A DNA stretch of 64,000 bases from Actinomycetota bacterium (lineage in GTDB: Bacteria > Actinomycetota > AC-67). The stretch is taken from positions 1-64,000 of the forward strand of contig JBAZZY010000013.1 of NCBI GenBank assembly GCA_041658565.1, written 5' to 3'. Positions 19,191-27,475 of the stretch are shown here, one piece after another (the first letter of the stretch is position 1; each line of letters begins with the position of its first letter). The notes under the pieces were generated by a model that was not told the origin of the DNA, searched no databases, and worked only from the letters and a program-made list of their open reading frames with translations. The position numbers and the translations under genes are program-made.

Positions 19191-20426
19191 TCAGGTGACG
19201 GACCCCGAGCGACGGCGTCGCGTCGGAGCAGGACGGGCAGGCTTGTCGAGACCCTCGCGCGATGCCATGCCGAAGTCGAACTCGTCCAGAAGATCAAAGA
19301 CCTCCTCGGCCGCCCAGGCTCGATTTCGGCGTCCGATCGTCACCTGGCGGACGACCCCGGAACTCGAAAGCTGATTCAACGAAAGCCGGGCGGCCTCTTC
19401 GGATACGGATAGAAGCTTGGCCGCCGAAGCCACAGACAGCAGCGGATGTCCGGCCAAGCCCCCGATGAGGCGCCGGGACGTGGAGCCCCTACGGGGCGAC
19501 CCCGCTCGCTGAATCCACTCGCCCCGCAGGTCGGCCAGCGACCGACCCAGCTCTGTTGCCCTTACTCCTGCGATCTCCATGGCCTCAGCGAAGATCGCGC
19601 ACCACCCGGCGAGATCCTCCGCCCGAAACGCACTGAGGCCTGCGACGTAGCGAGCCGAGTTGGCTGCCAGCACCACACTGACCGGCGGCACGATCCGGCG
19701 CGATATACCGCGTCTGCGCAAGATGACATGAATGAGGCAGCGACCGGTTCGCCCGTTCCCATCTGCGAAAGGGTGGATCGTCTCGAACTGAACGTGAGCC
19801 AGAGCGGCCTGTGTCACCGCGGAGAGATCGTCCCGGTTGCAGAACCGAACGAAATCGTCCATCAGCGCTGGAACGTACTCGGGAGGGGGCGGGATGAATG
19901 AAGCGTTCCGCGGCGTGATTCCTCCGCCGATCCAGTTCTGTTCGGTGCGGATGATTCCCGCGATGTGCCGGTCTCGTTCAGTGTTCAGCAATGTCGCTTG
20001 GATCGCGCTGAGATCCTCAACTCGTAACGCATCGGCGCTCATCCCGAGTTCGACGGCAGCGTTCATTGCTTCGATGTTCCGAACGACGGAGAGCGCCGCT
20101 CCTCGCGCGGCCCTTGGATCGAAGACCGCCTCTTCGAGGCGACGATGCGAAACGCGAAGACCCTCGATCCGGCTGCTTGCCACGCTCTCTGCTCGCAAGA
20201 GCAATCTCGCCACAGGTTCGAGTTCAGTGATCCCCGGCGAGGAGTCGAGTTCGATCGCAGCCCTCGTTGCTCCCTCGATCTTGGCTGTCACCGAAGCCGG
20301 AAGGACCGGGTCAAGGTTCGCTATCTCGTCCGGAAGGTATGCCTTGTAGCGGAAGGGCTTCGAGTCCCTGCGAGAACGCCCGTAGGATGAGTTCGGGGTC
20401 CAGGTCCTTTCGATTAGCTCGCTCAT
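19191..20426 (-). CDS. Fic-domain protein with C-terminal winged helix
   Basis: A 411-residue protein. The catalytic motif HPFADGNGRTGR (H218 to R229) is perfect, so AMP transfer or a related NMP transfer to a protein is likely. An N-terminal inhibitory helix motif S84-xxx-E88-G89 (SSRIEG) precedes it, marking a class II, self-inhibited Fic. The C-terminal 90 residues contain a helix-turn-helix-like segment (LLSVASAAKLLSVSEEAARLSLNQL). ATG with GGAGG upstream. Its promoter holds three copies of a CCTTGGAT-type repeat, so self-regulation through the C-terminal domain is plausible. No antitoxin-like partner gene is adjacent. Confidence 0.92.
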   Translation of the reverse strand: MSELIERTWTPNSSYGRSRRDSKPFRYKAYLPDEIANLDPVLPASVTAKIEGATRAAIELDSSPGITELEPVARLLLRAESVASSRIEGLRVSHRRLEEAVFDPRAARGAALSVVRNIEAMNAAVELGMSADALRVEDLSAIQATLLNTERDRHIAGIIRTEQNWIGGGITPRNASFIPPPPEYVPALMDDFVRFCNRDDLSAVTQAALAHVQFETIHPFADGNGRTGRCLIHVILRRRGISRRIVPPVSVVLAANSARYVAGLSAFRAEDLAGWCAIFAEAMEIAGVRATELGRSLADLRGEWIQRAGSPRRGSTSRRLIGGLAGHPLLSVASAAKLLSVSEEAARLSLNQLSSSGVVRQVTIGRRNRAWAAEEVFDLLDEFDFGMASREGLDKPARPAPTRRRRSGSVT

Positions 20427-20438
20427 CCCGCCTCCAAG

Positions 20439-20490
20439 AACCTTGGATACGGGCGAAGTATATCCAAAGTTATGACAGTAACCTTGGATT
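20439..20490 (-). promoter_or_regulatory. Promoter with three operator-like repeats, Fic gene
   Basis: AACCTTGGATA (20439-20449) is followed by its inverted copy TATCCAAAGTT (20461-20471, one mismatch) and a third copy AACCTTGGATT (20480-20490). A minus-strand TATACT (20462-20457) lies between the first two, where a repressor would cover the -10 element. The site ends 12 bases before the Fic start codon. Confidence 0.6.
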
Positions 20491-20520
20491 GTCTCGTGGC
20501 CGATCCTCGAGGCTTTGCGC

Positions 20521-21420
20521 CTACAGCTCGCGGAGCACCTTGATGCGGTCGTCCAGCGAAGGATGAGTGTCGAACATGCGATTCATCCTGCCCATAAACC
20601 CGACCTCGCGCTGAAGCGGCGACTCGATCCACAGGTGACTTGTGGCCCGCACCGCGTTGCGCACAACGGTTTGATCAGACTTGAGCTTCTCTAAAGCGCT
20701 GATCATCCCAGGCGGGTACCTCGTCATCTGCGCGCCGGTAACGTCGGCCAGAAACTCCCGCCGCCGACTCACCGCCATCTGCATCACCTTCGCCATGATC
20801 GGCATAAAGATCGCAGCGGCGAGTCCGACGAGCACCAACAGCCCGGCAGCGCCGCCGCCCCCACGATCGCGGTTCCGCCCACCGACGCCCCAGAAGAACG
20901 AACGCAAAGTCCAGTCTGCGAGCAGGACCAGCACCCCGACAAGGGTCGCGGCAATCGCCATCACCAAAGTGTCGCGGTTCTTGACGTGTGCGAGTTCGTG
21001 CGCGACAACTCCTTCGAGTTCGACGCGGTTCAACTTCTCGAGCAGGCCCGTCGTCACTGCGATCGACGCGTGAGCCGGATCACGCCCCGTCGCGAACGCG
21101 TTCGGAGCCGAGTCGTCGACGACCCATACACGCGGTTTTGGAATGCCGGCCGCAATGGCGAGGCCTTCCACAAGGTGGTGCAAGCGCGGCTGCTCGGCCG
21201 GCGTCGCCTCGCGCGCGCGAGTCATTCCAAGCACGATGCGGTCCCCGCCCCGGTAGCTCACGACGGACATCCCCACCGCGATCACCAACGCAAGCACGAG
21301 TCCGAACGGCCCCGCGTCGAACAGGTACCCAAAGCCGTAACCGGCCGCGACGACCACCGCGACGAACGCGATGATCAGCAGCCAGGACCGACGAACGTTC
21401 TTCTGGAGTTGTTCGTACAT
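20521..21420 (-). CDS. htpX: Membrane zinc protease HtpX
   Basis: A 299-residue M48 metalloprotease that degrades damaged membrane proteins. HELAH at 141-145 binds zinc with the Glu further on in RREFLADVTGAQ. Two membrane segments precede the protease domain (about 12-30 and 38-55) and two lie within it (around 150-200). ATG with AAGGATG upstream. It is paired with lemA just upstream in the transcript; this HtpX-LemA pairing is common in bacteria. Confidence 0.95.
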   Translation of the reverse strand: MYEQLQKNVRRSWLLIIAFVAVVVAAGYGFGYLFDAGPFGLVLALVIAVGMSVVSYRGGDRIVLGMTRAREATPAEQPRLHHLVEGLAIAAGIPKPRVWVVDDSAPNAFATGRDPAHASIAVTTGLLEKLNRVELEGVVAHELAHVKNRDTLVMAIAATLVGVLVLLADWTLRSFFWGVGGRNRDRGGGGAAGLLVLVGLAAAIFMPIMAKVMQMAVSRRREFLADVTGAQMTRYPPGMISALEKLKSDQTVVRNAVRATSHLWIESPLQREVGFMGRMNRMFDTHPSLDDRIKVLREL

Positions 21421-21485
21421 CTCACATCCTTACGACCGGCGTGCGAGGAACGCCCCGACGGGCACCCGGCTCGCGTGCAACGTGA

Positions 21486-22037
21486 TCAGAACTGCACGTT
21501 GACCGGGCCGGTCGCAGCCTCCTCAATCTCGAAATATTCCCGTGCACTGAATCCAAACGCGCCCGCGACGATGTTCGACGGGAACATCTGGACCGAGTTG
21601 TTGTAGGTAAGCACCTGGTCGTTGTAGAACTGCCGCGCGAATGCGATCCGACCCTCAGTCCCGGTCAACTCCTCCTGCAGCGCAAGGAAGTTCTGGTTCG
21701 CCTTCAGGTCCGGGTAATTCTCGCTGAGCGCCAGCAACTGCCGAAGCGCCTGGGTGATCTGATTCTCGGCCTGCGCCTGCTCCCCCACGGTCGTTGCGGC
21801 AAGTCCCGCGCTGCGCGCCTCGGTCACGCGTTCGAACGTCGTGCGTTCGTGAGACGCATACCCCTTGACGGTGTTGACGAGGTTCGGGATCAGGTCGTAG
21901 CGACGCCGCAGTTGCACGTCGATCTGCGACCACGCGTTATCGATTCGGTTGCGGAACCGCACGAGCCGGTTGTAGATGCCGACCAGGGCCAGCACGAGCA
22001 GCCCAACCAGTCCCAAAATGATCCAAACGGCGAGCAT
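21486..22037 (-). CDS. LemA family protein
   Basis: A 183-residue protein with one N-terminal membrane segment (about residues 3-20) and a helical domain with the family motifs YNRLVRFRNRIDNAWSQIDV, QLRRRYDLIPNLVNTVKGY and FPSNIVAGAFGF. Function not settled; it often accompanies HtpX or other M48 proteases, as here. The first Met of the membrane segment is the natural start, though no strong ribosome site precedes it. Confidence 0.92.
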   Translation of the reverse strand: MLAVWIILGLVGLLVLALVGIYNRLVRFRNRIDNAWSQIDVQLRRRYDLIPNLVNTVKGYASHERTTFERVTEARSAGLAATTVGEQAQAENQITQALRQLLALSENYPDLKANQNFLALQEELTGTEGRIAFARQFYNDQVLTYNNSVQMFPSNIVAGAFGFSAREYFEIEEAATGPVNVQF

Positions 22038-22068
22038 GCGGCCATCGTAGGGGGTGGGGATGGGAGCG

Positions 22069-23190
22069 TCAAAGACCCCGACCGCGCAACCCGCGTCGGC
22101 GCCTGCCGGAGGCCATCGCCTCCGAATACACCCCTTCAACCTCCGCCCCGACCGTCGCCCAATCGAAGACACGGGCCCGTTCCCGTGCCCGAAGGCCCAT
22201 GACTGCGGCCTCCTCAGGTGCCGACAACAGCCGAACAAGGGCCGCCGCAAGCGCGCCGGCGTCGCCCGGCGGGACCAAGACGCCGTCCACACCGTCGCGA
22301 ACGACCGCCGCGAAACCCGGGATCGCGGAAGCGACGATCGGACGACCGGCGGCCATGGCCTCGACCACCGCGATCCCGAAGCTCTCGCCGCCGAGCGCCG
22401 GGAAGCATGCGACCATCGATTCCTCCAGTAACGCCAAACGCTCGGCGTCGCTGAAGCGTCCCGGGAATGAGACTGAATCGCGGACGGAGGCGTCGAGGCC
22501 TTCCTGCAGGCGCGCGCGCTCCGGCCCGTCTCCTGCAATCGTGACCCGCACGTTTGGAATGGCGCGCGCGACGCGCGGAAGTGCCTCGACCAGGACTTGC
22601 GGTCCTTTGCGCCGTTCGAGCCGGCCGAAGTACACCACCGTCGGTTCAGACGCCCGTGCTGCGGAGACCCCCGCGAACGCGTCCGTGTCCACCCCGTTGG
22701 AGATCACCCGGCATCCCGGGCCGAACATCGATTCCACGGTGCTGCGAGCCGCTTCCGATACCGCAATGCGCGCCGTGATCCGTCGCCACAGCGGAGACAG
22801 CGGGATCCGCGCGGCACGGTACAGGCGCGCGTCTATCGACGCGTGGAACGTCGCAACGACGGGCGCGCGGGTCGCAAGCGTCGCAACCATCGATGCGCTC
22901 GGAACAAAAGGCTCATGCACGTGCACGAGGTCGGGGCGCGCCCGACGGAGCGCAACGCGCACCCGAGCCGCGAGCCGCGGCCCGACGGCCACACGAGCCA
23001 CAGACCCGTTGTACGGAATCCCGATCGTCCGCCCGAGCGCAATCACTCCCGCATCAACCTCGCCGTCCGCCGGTGCAAGGATCCGCACCTCGTGCCCCTG
23101 CGAACGCATATACCCGGCGAGCCCTGCGATGTGAGCGTTGACCCCACCCGGAACCGTCCACGAGTAGGGCGTAACGATGGCGACCTTCAT
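22069..23190 (-). CDS. pimA: PimA-type phosphatidylinositol mannosyltransferase
   Basis: A 373-residue GT4 glycosyltransferase with two Rossmann domains, transferring mannose from GDP-mannose to phosphatidylinositol on the inner face of the membrane. Seen: the acceptor loop PYSWTVPGGVNAHI at the N-terminus; VYFGRLERRKGPQVL starting the C-terminal domain; and the EX7E-type motif in FGIAVVEAMAAGRPIV. The ATG shares a base with the acyltransferase stop (TGATG). Assignment as PimA rather than another GT4 rests on the order PIP synthase - acyltransferase - this gene. Confidence 0.88.
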   Translation of the reverse strand: MKVAIVTPYSWTVPGGVNAHIAGLAGYMRSQGHEVRILAPADGEVDAGVIALGRTIGIPYNGSVARVAVGPRLAARVRVALRRARPDLVHVHEPFVPSASMVATLATRAPVVATFHASIDARLYRAARIPLSPLWRRITARIAVSEAARSTVESMFGPGCRVISNGVDTDAFAGVSAARASEPTVVYFGRLERRKGPQVLVEALPRVARAIPNVRVTIAGDGPERARLQEGLDASVRDSVSFPGRFSDAERLALLEESMVACFPALGGESFGIAVVEAMAAGRPIVASAIPGFAAVVRDGVDGVLVPPGDAGALAAALVRLLSAPEEAAVMGLRARERARVFDWATVGAEVEGVYSEAMASGRRRRGLRGRGL

Positions 23191-24062
23191 CAATCGATCC
23201 AGTACGGCGTGAACACGTGCCACTGCTCGGGAGCCACCGCAAACAAGCTTTCAAGCGCGGACGCCACCCGTTGCGTCAGAGCCTCAACCGCATCCGGCGC
23301 CTCGGGATCGGGTGCCTGCAAAGCAGGCAAGGCCTTTGCCCTCCACTTCCCGTCTTCACCTTGATAGGCACACGAAACGATGATCGGAGCCCCCGACCGC
23401 AACGACAGCACTGCGGTTCCCGCGGGAATCCGAGTTCGTCGCCCGAACATCTCGACCTCGACCCCCGTGCCCGACAGATCGCGATCCGTCACGAGGGCCG
23501 CGATCCCTCCCGCAGCAAGCAGTTCCAGGCACTGGGCCGTCACATCGGCGCCGCGCTCGAGCGGAATGATTCCGATGCCTTGCCGCACTCGATGGGCGAC
23601 GAACCTGTCGAACAAGATCCGAGGGCGCAGCACCTCGGCGACGGCCGTCAGCGGCCACCGCTGAGACGCCCACCGGCCTCCCGCGTCCCAGTTCCCAAAG
23701 TGCCCGGTGACGAGAAGAACCCCTTTGCCCGCGGCAATCCCGCGCTCGATGTGCTCGGCGCCCTCGATCGACACCCTGCGATTGATCTCGTCGTTGGACA
23801 TGTCGCCCATCCGGAAGGTCTCGCCCCAGTACCGGCCGTACCAGCGAAACGCCTCGCGCGCGGCAGCCGGCGCCGCGGCCTTTCCCACAATCGGCTCAAG
23901 GTTGGAGATCACCGCCGCGCGCTGTCGAGCGTTTCGCCGAAACGAGCGTGCGCTCATTCGCTCGAACGCGCGGATCACAGTGCGTTCGGGAAGAACGCGG
24001 GACAACCGCCACGCCGCCAGCCACGCGACACCTTCGGCGCGCGCGCGAAGCTTCCCGCTCAC
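23190..24062 (-). CDS. patA: Phosphatidylinositol mannoside acyltransferase
   Basis: A 290-residue LpxL/HtrB-type acyltransferase that would acylate the mannose of PIM1. The catalytic HxxxxD motif is HFGNWD in LVTGHFGNWDAGG, followed by the basic and glycine-rich motifs around GADVTAQCLELL and FGRRTRIPAGTAVL. GTG start overlaps the PIP synthase stop (GTGA); a longer upstream frame lies within pgsA and is not protein-like. Middle gene of the pgsA-patA-pimA operon. Confidence 0.9.
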   Translation of the reverse strand: MSGKLRARAEGVAWLAAWRLSRVLPERTVIRAFERMSARSFRRNARQRAAVISNLEPIVGKAAAPAAAREAFRWYGRYWGETFRMGDMSNDEINRRVSIEGAEHIERGIAAGKGVLLVTGHFGNWDAGGRWASQRWPLTAVAEVLRPRILFDRFVAHRVRQGIGIIPLERGADVTAQCLELLAAGGIAALVTDRDLSGTGVEVEMFGRRTRIPAGTAVLSLRSGAPIIVSCAYQGEDGKWRAKALPALQAPDPEAPDAVEALTQRVASALESLFAVAPEQWHVFTPYWID

Positions 24063-24637
24063 GACGACATCGCCTGCCGACGAACCGCTGCGCACCGCAC
24101 GACAAACGTGATCAACGCAAGCGCGATGATCACCCACACCGCCGCCTCAACAAGGTTGAACACCAACCCTGCAATGAGAACGGCCGCGCGCTCCGGTCGC
24201 TCTCCGGGGCCGCCTGCCGCCGAGAATCCGAGCGCCTCGGCCTTGGCGCGCGCATACGAAACCAAGAAAGACAACACCATCGCCCCCATGGCGGCTGCAA
24301 GCAGTCGCGAGTTTACGGATGCGGCAGCATACGCAATTGCTCCAAGCAAGGCTGCGTCGGCGATCCGATCCGCGACCGAGTCGAAGTACCCGCCCCACTT
24401 GCTCACCCGTCCGGTCGCCCGCGCGAGCGCGCCGTCGAGAACATCCAAGATCACCGAGGGGATCAACAGCACTCCGGCGAGGCGGGCATGTCCCGCGACG
24501 ATCAGCCCCGAACAGCCCACGACCGCGAGCAACCCTGCGGCGGTCAGGCCGTTCGGCGTAGCACCGGCGCGCGCCAGAGCCCGCCCGACTCCAGAGGTAA
24601 CCGGTTCGATAATGGGACGCAACTTGTCACTCAGCAC
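24059..24637 (-). CDS. pgsA: Phosphatidylinositol phosphate synthase (CDP-alcohol phosphotransferase)
   Basis: A 192-residue integral membrane enzyme joining CDP-diacylglycerol to an inositol phosphate. The full CDP-alcohol motif D-xx-DG-xx-AR-x8-G-xxx-D-xxx-D is present (DVLDGALARATGRVSKWGG followed by YFDSVADR). Five to six membrane segments. GTG start read as (M)LSDKLRPIIEP; the ribosome site is weak. The inositol-phosphate role, rather than glycerol phosphate, rests on the next genes patA and pimA, and on a separate pgsA near 63.1 kb. Confidence 0.88.
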   Translation of the reverse strand: MLSDKLRPIIEPVTSGVGRALARAGATPNGLTAAGLLAVVGCSGLIVAGHARLAGVLLIPSVILDVLDGALARATGRVSKWGGYFDSVADRIADAALLGAIAYAAASVNSRLLAAAMGAMVLSFLVSYARAKAEALGFSAAGGPGERPERAAVLIAGLVFNLVEAAVWVIIALALITFVVRCAAVRRQAMSS

Positions 24638-24693
24638 GCGCGTAGCATAGCCGCCGCTCAAGCTCTCCCCTGAGGACGCGGGCGTTGTTTCGG

Positions 24694-24699
24694 TATAAT
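24694..24699 (+). promoter_or_regulatory. -10 element of the EF-G-like gene
   Basis: A perfect TATAAT in the divergent gap between pgsA and the EF-G-like gene. The matching -35 position (TGAGGA) is poor. Transcription would start near 24706, giving a short leader with GGAGG at 24722-24726 before the GTG start. Confidence 0.6.
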
Positions 24700-24730
24700 C
24701 CGGCCTCCACCTAGTTCCCACGGAGGCGAC

Positions 24731-26815
24731 GTGAAGAACTATCCGACCGACCGCATTAGGAACGTCGTACTGGTAGGGCACGGCGGCACGGGTAAGACGA
24801 CTCTCGCGGAAGCACTGCTGTTCGCGGCGGGGGCCACGACCCGCGCCGGACGCGTTGAGGACGGCAACACCGTTACCGACTTCGACCCCGACGAAATCAC
24901 GAAGCAGATCTCCATCTCCTTGTCTCTTGCCCCCTTCGAATGGAAAGACCATAAGGTCAACCTCATCGACGCACCGGGGTATGCCGATTTCTTCGGCGAC
25001 GCCGAGGCGGCGATGCACGCTGCCGACGCGGCGATCATCGTCGTAAACGCGGTAGACGGAGTGCAGGTCCAGGCCCGCGTAGCGTGGGACCTCGCCGAGC
25101 GTCTCGGGCTGCCGCGCGCCATCTTCGTCAACAAGCTCGACCGAGAGCGAGCCGACTTCGAAACCACGCTCCAACAACTGATAGACATGTTCGGCGCCAA
25201 GATCGCACCGGTTCACCTGCCGATCGGATCCGAACACGACTTCAGTGGAGTAGTAGACCTCCTGAACGAAAAGGAGATCACCTACGCGGGCGGCAAGCGC
25301 ACCGGAGAGGTGTCACTGGCCGAAGGGCACGCGGAGCAGATCGACAAGTTGCACGAGCGCTTGATGGACTCGGTCGTCGAGGCCGACGACGCGCTCATGG
25401 AGCGCTACCTCGAAGGCGGCCAAATCGAACCCAAAGAGGTAGTCGCGGGCATGCACAAGGCCGTCGCGGCTGGGACCACCGTCCCGGTTCTGTGCGGCTC
25501 CGCAACCGCCGGCATCGGCGTGGATCTGCTTGCCGACTTCATCGTCGATGAGATGCCATCTCCCGCGGACCGGCAGCCCCGAACGGCCGAGGACGGCGGG
25601 ACCGAAATCCAACTCATCCCGGACCCCGGCGGGCCGCTGGTCGCGCAGGTATTCAAGACCCTCTCGGACCCGTACGTGGGGCGCCTGACATACTTCCGGG
25701 TCTTCTCCGGAACCATGCGTCCCGACTCCTCAGTCTCCAACACCACGCGACACGTCGAGGAACGAATCGGCAATCTGTTCGCCCTGCGCGGCAAGACGCA
25801 GGACAACGTCAGCGAAGTGGCGGCGGGAGACATCGGGGCCGTGGCGAAGCTCAGCGACACCATCACCGGCGACGTCCTGGCGGCCAAGGGCTCGTCCATC
25901 ACGCTCCCGCCGATCGAATTCCCCGAGCCGCTGCTTTCCGTAGCGATCGCGCCGAAGTCCAAAGGCGACGAGGACAAGCTGTCGACCGCCCTGCAGAAGA
26001 TCGTGGCGGAGGACCCCTCGTTCCACTGGGAACGCAACGCTGAAACGCATCAGACCGTGATCAGCGGCATGGGCGAGTCTCACCTCGACGTCGTCGTCCA
26101 GCGCCTCGCCCGCCACCACGTCGAGGTCCAGACCTTCGCGCCCAAGGTCGCCTACCGCGAGACAATTCGCGGAACAGCCTCCGCGGAAGGGCGCCTCGTG
26201 AAGCAATCCGGCGGACGCGGACAGTATGCCAAGTGCACGGTCGAGATCTCGCCCCGGCCGCGCGGACAGGGGTACGAGTTCGAAGACGCGATCGTCGGTG
26301 GATCGATCCCGAACAACTTCATCCCCTCGGTGGACAAGGGCGTTCGCAAGGCGATGGAAGCCGGACCGCTCGCCGGCTACCAGTTCGTCGACTTCAAGAT
26401 CCGCCTCTTCGACGGGAAGTACCACACCGTCGACTCGTCCGACATTGCCTTCCAGTTGGCAGGAGCACACGCATTCAAGGATGCCGCGACCCACGCCGGG
26501 CTCGTGTTACTCGAACCGATCATGGATCTGCTGGTGCTCACGCCGGACGACGCGGTGGGAGACATCATGGGCGACCTCTCCTCGCGGCGCGCGCGCATCG
26601 AGGGCACCGATGCCGCAGGCAAGGGATGGACGCGGATCAACGCGAAAGTCCCCCAAGGCGAGGTTCTGCGGTACGCCATCGACCTGCGGTCGAAAACCGG
26701 TGGCCGGGGCAGTTTCAAGGTGACGTTCAGTCACTACGAAGAGGCACCGCCGCATACGCAGGAAAAGGTCGTCGCCGAAGCGGCGAAGGAGAAGGCCGAA
26801 GCCGAGAAGAAGTAG
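24731..26815 (+). CDS. Elongation factor G-like GTPase (EF-G II/FusA2 type)
   Basis: A 694-residue translational GTPase with all EF-G domains: G1 GHGGTGKT (16-23), G3 DAPG (80-83), G4 NKLD (134-137), then domain II and the EF-G-specific domains III-V (GGSIPNNFIPSVDKGVRKA near the C-terminus). The switch I region reads KQISISLSL instead of the RGITI of canonical EF-G, which places it with the EF-G-like paralogue group. In mycobacteria this paralogue binds GTP but lacks ordinary ribosome-dependent turnover; whether that holds here is unknown. GTG start with GGAGG. It stands alone on the plus strand inside the otherwise minus-strand lipid/thrS block. Confidence 0.93.
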   Translation: MKNYPTDRIRNVVLVGHGGTGKTTLAEALLFAAGATTRAGRVEDGNTVTDFDPDEITKQISISLSLAPFEWKDHKVNLIDAPGYADFFGDAEAAMHAADAAIIVVNAVDGVQVQARVAWDLAERLGLPRAIFVNKLDRERADFETTLQQLIDMFGAKIAPVHLPIGSEHDFSGVVDLLNEKEITYAGGKRTGEVSLAEGHAEQIDKLHERLMDSVVEADDALMERYLEGGQIEPKEVVAGMHKAVAAGTTVPVLCGSATAGIGVDLLADFIVDEMPSPADRQPRTAEDGGTEIQLIPDPGGPLVAQVFKTLSDPYVGRLTYFRVFSGTMRPDSSVSNTTRHVEERIGNLFALRGKTQDNVSEVAAGDIGAVAKLSDTITGDVLAAKGSSITLPPIEFPEPLLSVAIAPKSKGDEDKLSTALQKIVAEDPSFHWERNAETHQTVISGMGESHLDVVVQRLARHHVEVQTFAPKVAYRETIRGTASAEGRLVKQSGGRGQYAKCTVEISPRPRGQGYEFEDAIVGGSIPNNFIPSVDKGVRKAMEAGPLAGYQFVDFKIRLFDGKYHTVDSSDIAFQLAGAHAFKDAATHAGLVLLEPIMDLLVLTPDDAVGDIMGDLSSRRARIEGTDAAGKGWTRINAKVPQGEVLRYAIDLRSKTGGRGSFKVTFSHYEEAPPHTQEKVVAEAAKEKAEAEKK

Positions 26816-26820
26816 CGCCC

Positions 26821-27000
26821 GTTGTCGCTTCTGCTCTGCGATCTCGACTGGACGAGTTCCGCCCGGAGTTCGAAACCACCGCGCGCGCGCTCGTCCACCC
26901 CGAGGAATTCTCGACCACCCTGTGGTGGGGACACGCCGCAACGGCGCGGATAATCCTCGACGAAGGCTTGCGCGCGGAGCGCGAGTTCAGCGCGCGATGA
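26821..27000 (+). other. Protein-like frame without a start codon
   Basis: About 59 codons in the gap between the two convergent genes read like the C-terminal end of a protein (for example RLDEFRPEFETTARALVHP and TLWWGHAATARIILDEG), with G/C-rich third positions. They end in TGA inside the 3' end of the HIT gene. There is no ATG, GTG or TTG in the early part. It may be a gene remnant, or chance. I do not recognise it. Confidence 0.25.
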
Positions 27001-27475
27001 GAGGGCGCAGTTTCGCGTAGGTCTCTTCGAGGGTTTCCGGGAGCACTTTCGTGCCGCCGACGGTCGTCATGTAGTTGGTGTCGCCGCCCCAGCGCGGGAC
27101 GATGTGCGTGTGCAGGTGCTCGGCGATGCCGGCACCCGCAGCGGCGCCCTGGTTGACCCCGATGTTGTAACCCTGCGGGCGGTACTCGGATTCAAGCGCG
27201 CGGATGCAGTCCGACACCCAGGCCGACATCTCAGCGTGCTCCTCCGGCGCGAGATCCTCGAAGCGCGCGGTATGGCGAAACGGAGCAACCAACAGGTGTC
27301 CGCAGTTGTACGGGAACTTGTTGATCAACACGAACGCGCGCTCCCCGCGCGCCACGATCAGGCTCTCGGCGTCGTGCGCCGGATCAAGCGCGGGCAGTTC
27401 GCAAAAGATGCAGTCGCGCTCGCGATGAAGGTCCTTAATGTATTCCATACGCCAGGGGGTCCAGAGCCGGTCCAT
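26987..27475 (-). CDS. HIT family hydrolase/Ap4A phosphorylase-like protein
   Basis: A 162-residue histidine-triad protein. The catalytic motif is HLHTHIVPRW (HxHxHxx), preceded by a Cys pair region (DCIFCELPA) that can bind zinc and the NKFPYNCGHLLVAPFRH motif. It acts on nucleoside phosphates bridged to another group; the mycobacterial homologue in the same position is an Ap4A phosphorylase. The ATG shares one base with the thrS stop, so it is coupled to the synthetase, and dinucleoside polyphosphates are by-products of such enzymes. Confidence 0.92.
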   Translation of the reverse strand: MDRLWTPWRMEYIKDLHRERDCIFCELPALDPAHDAESLIVARGERAFVLINKFPYNCGHLLVAPFRHTARFEDLAPEEHAEMSAWVSDCIRALESEYRPQGYNIGVNQGAAAGAGIAEHLHTHIVPRWGGDTNYMTTVGGTKVLPETLEETYAKLRPLIAR

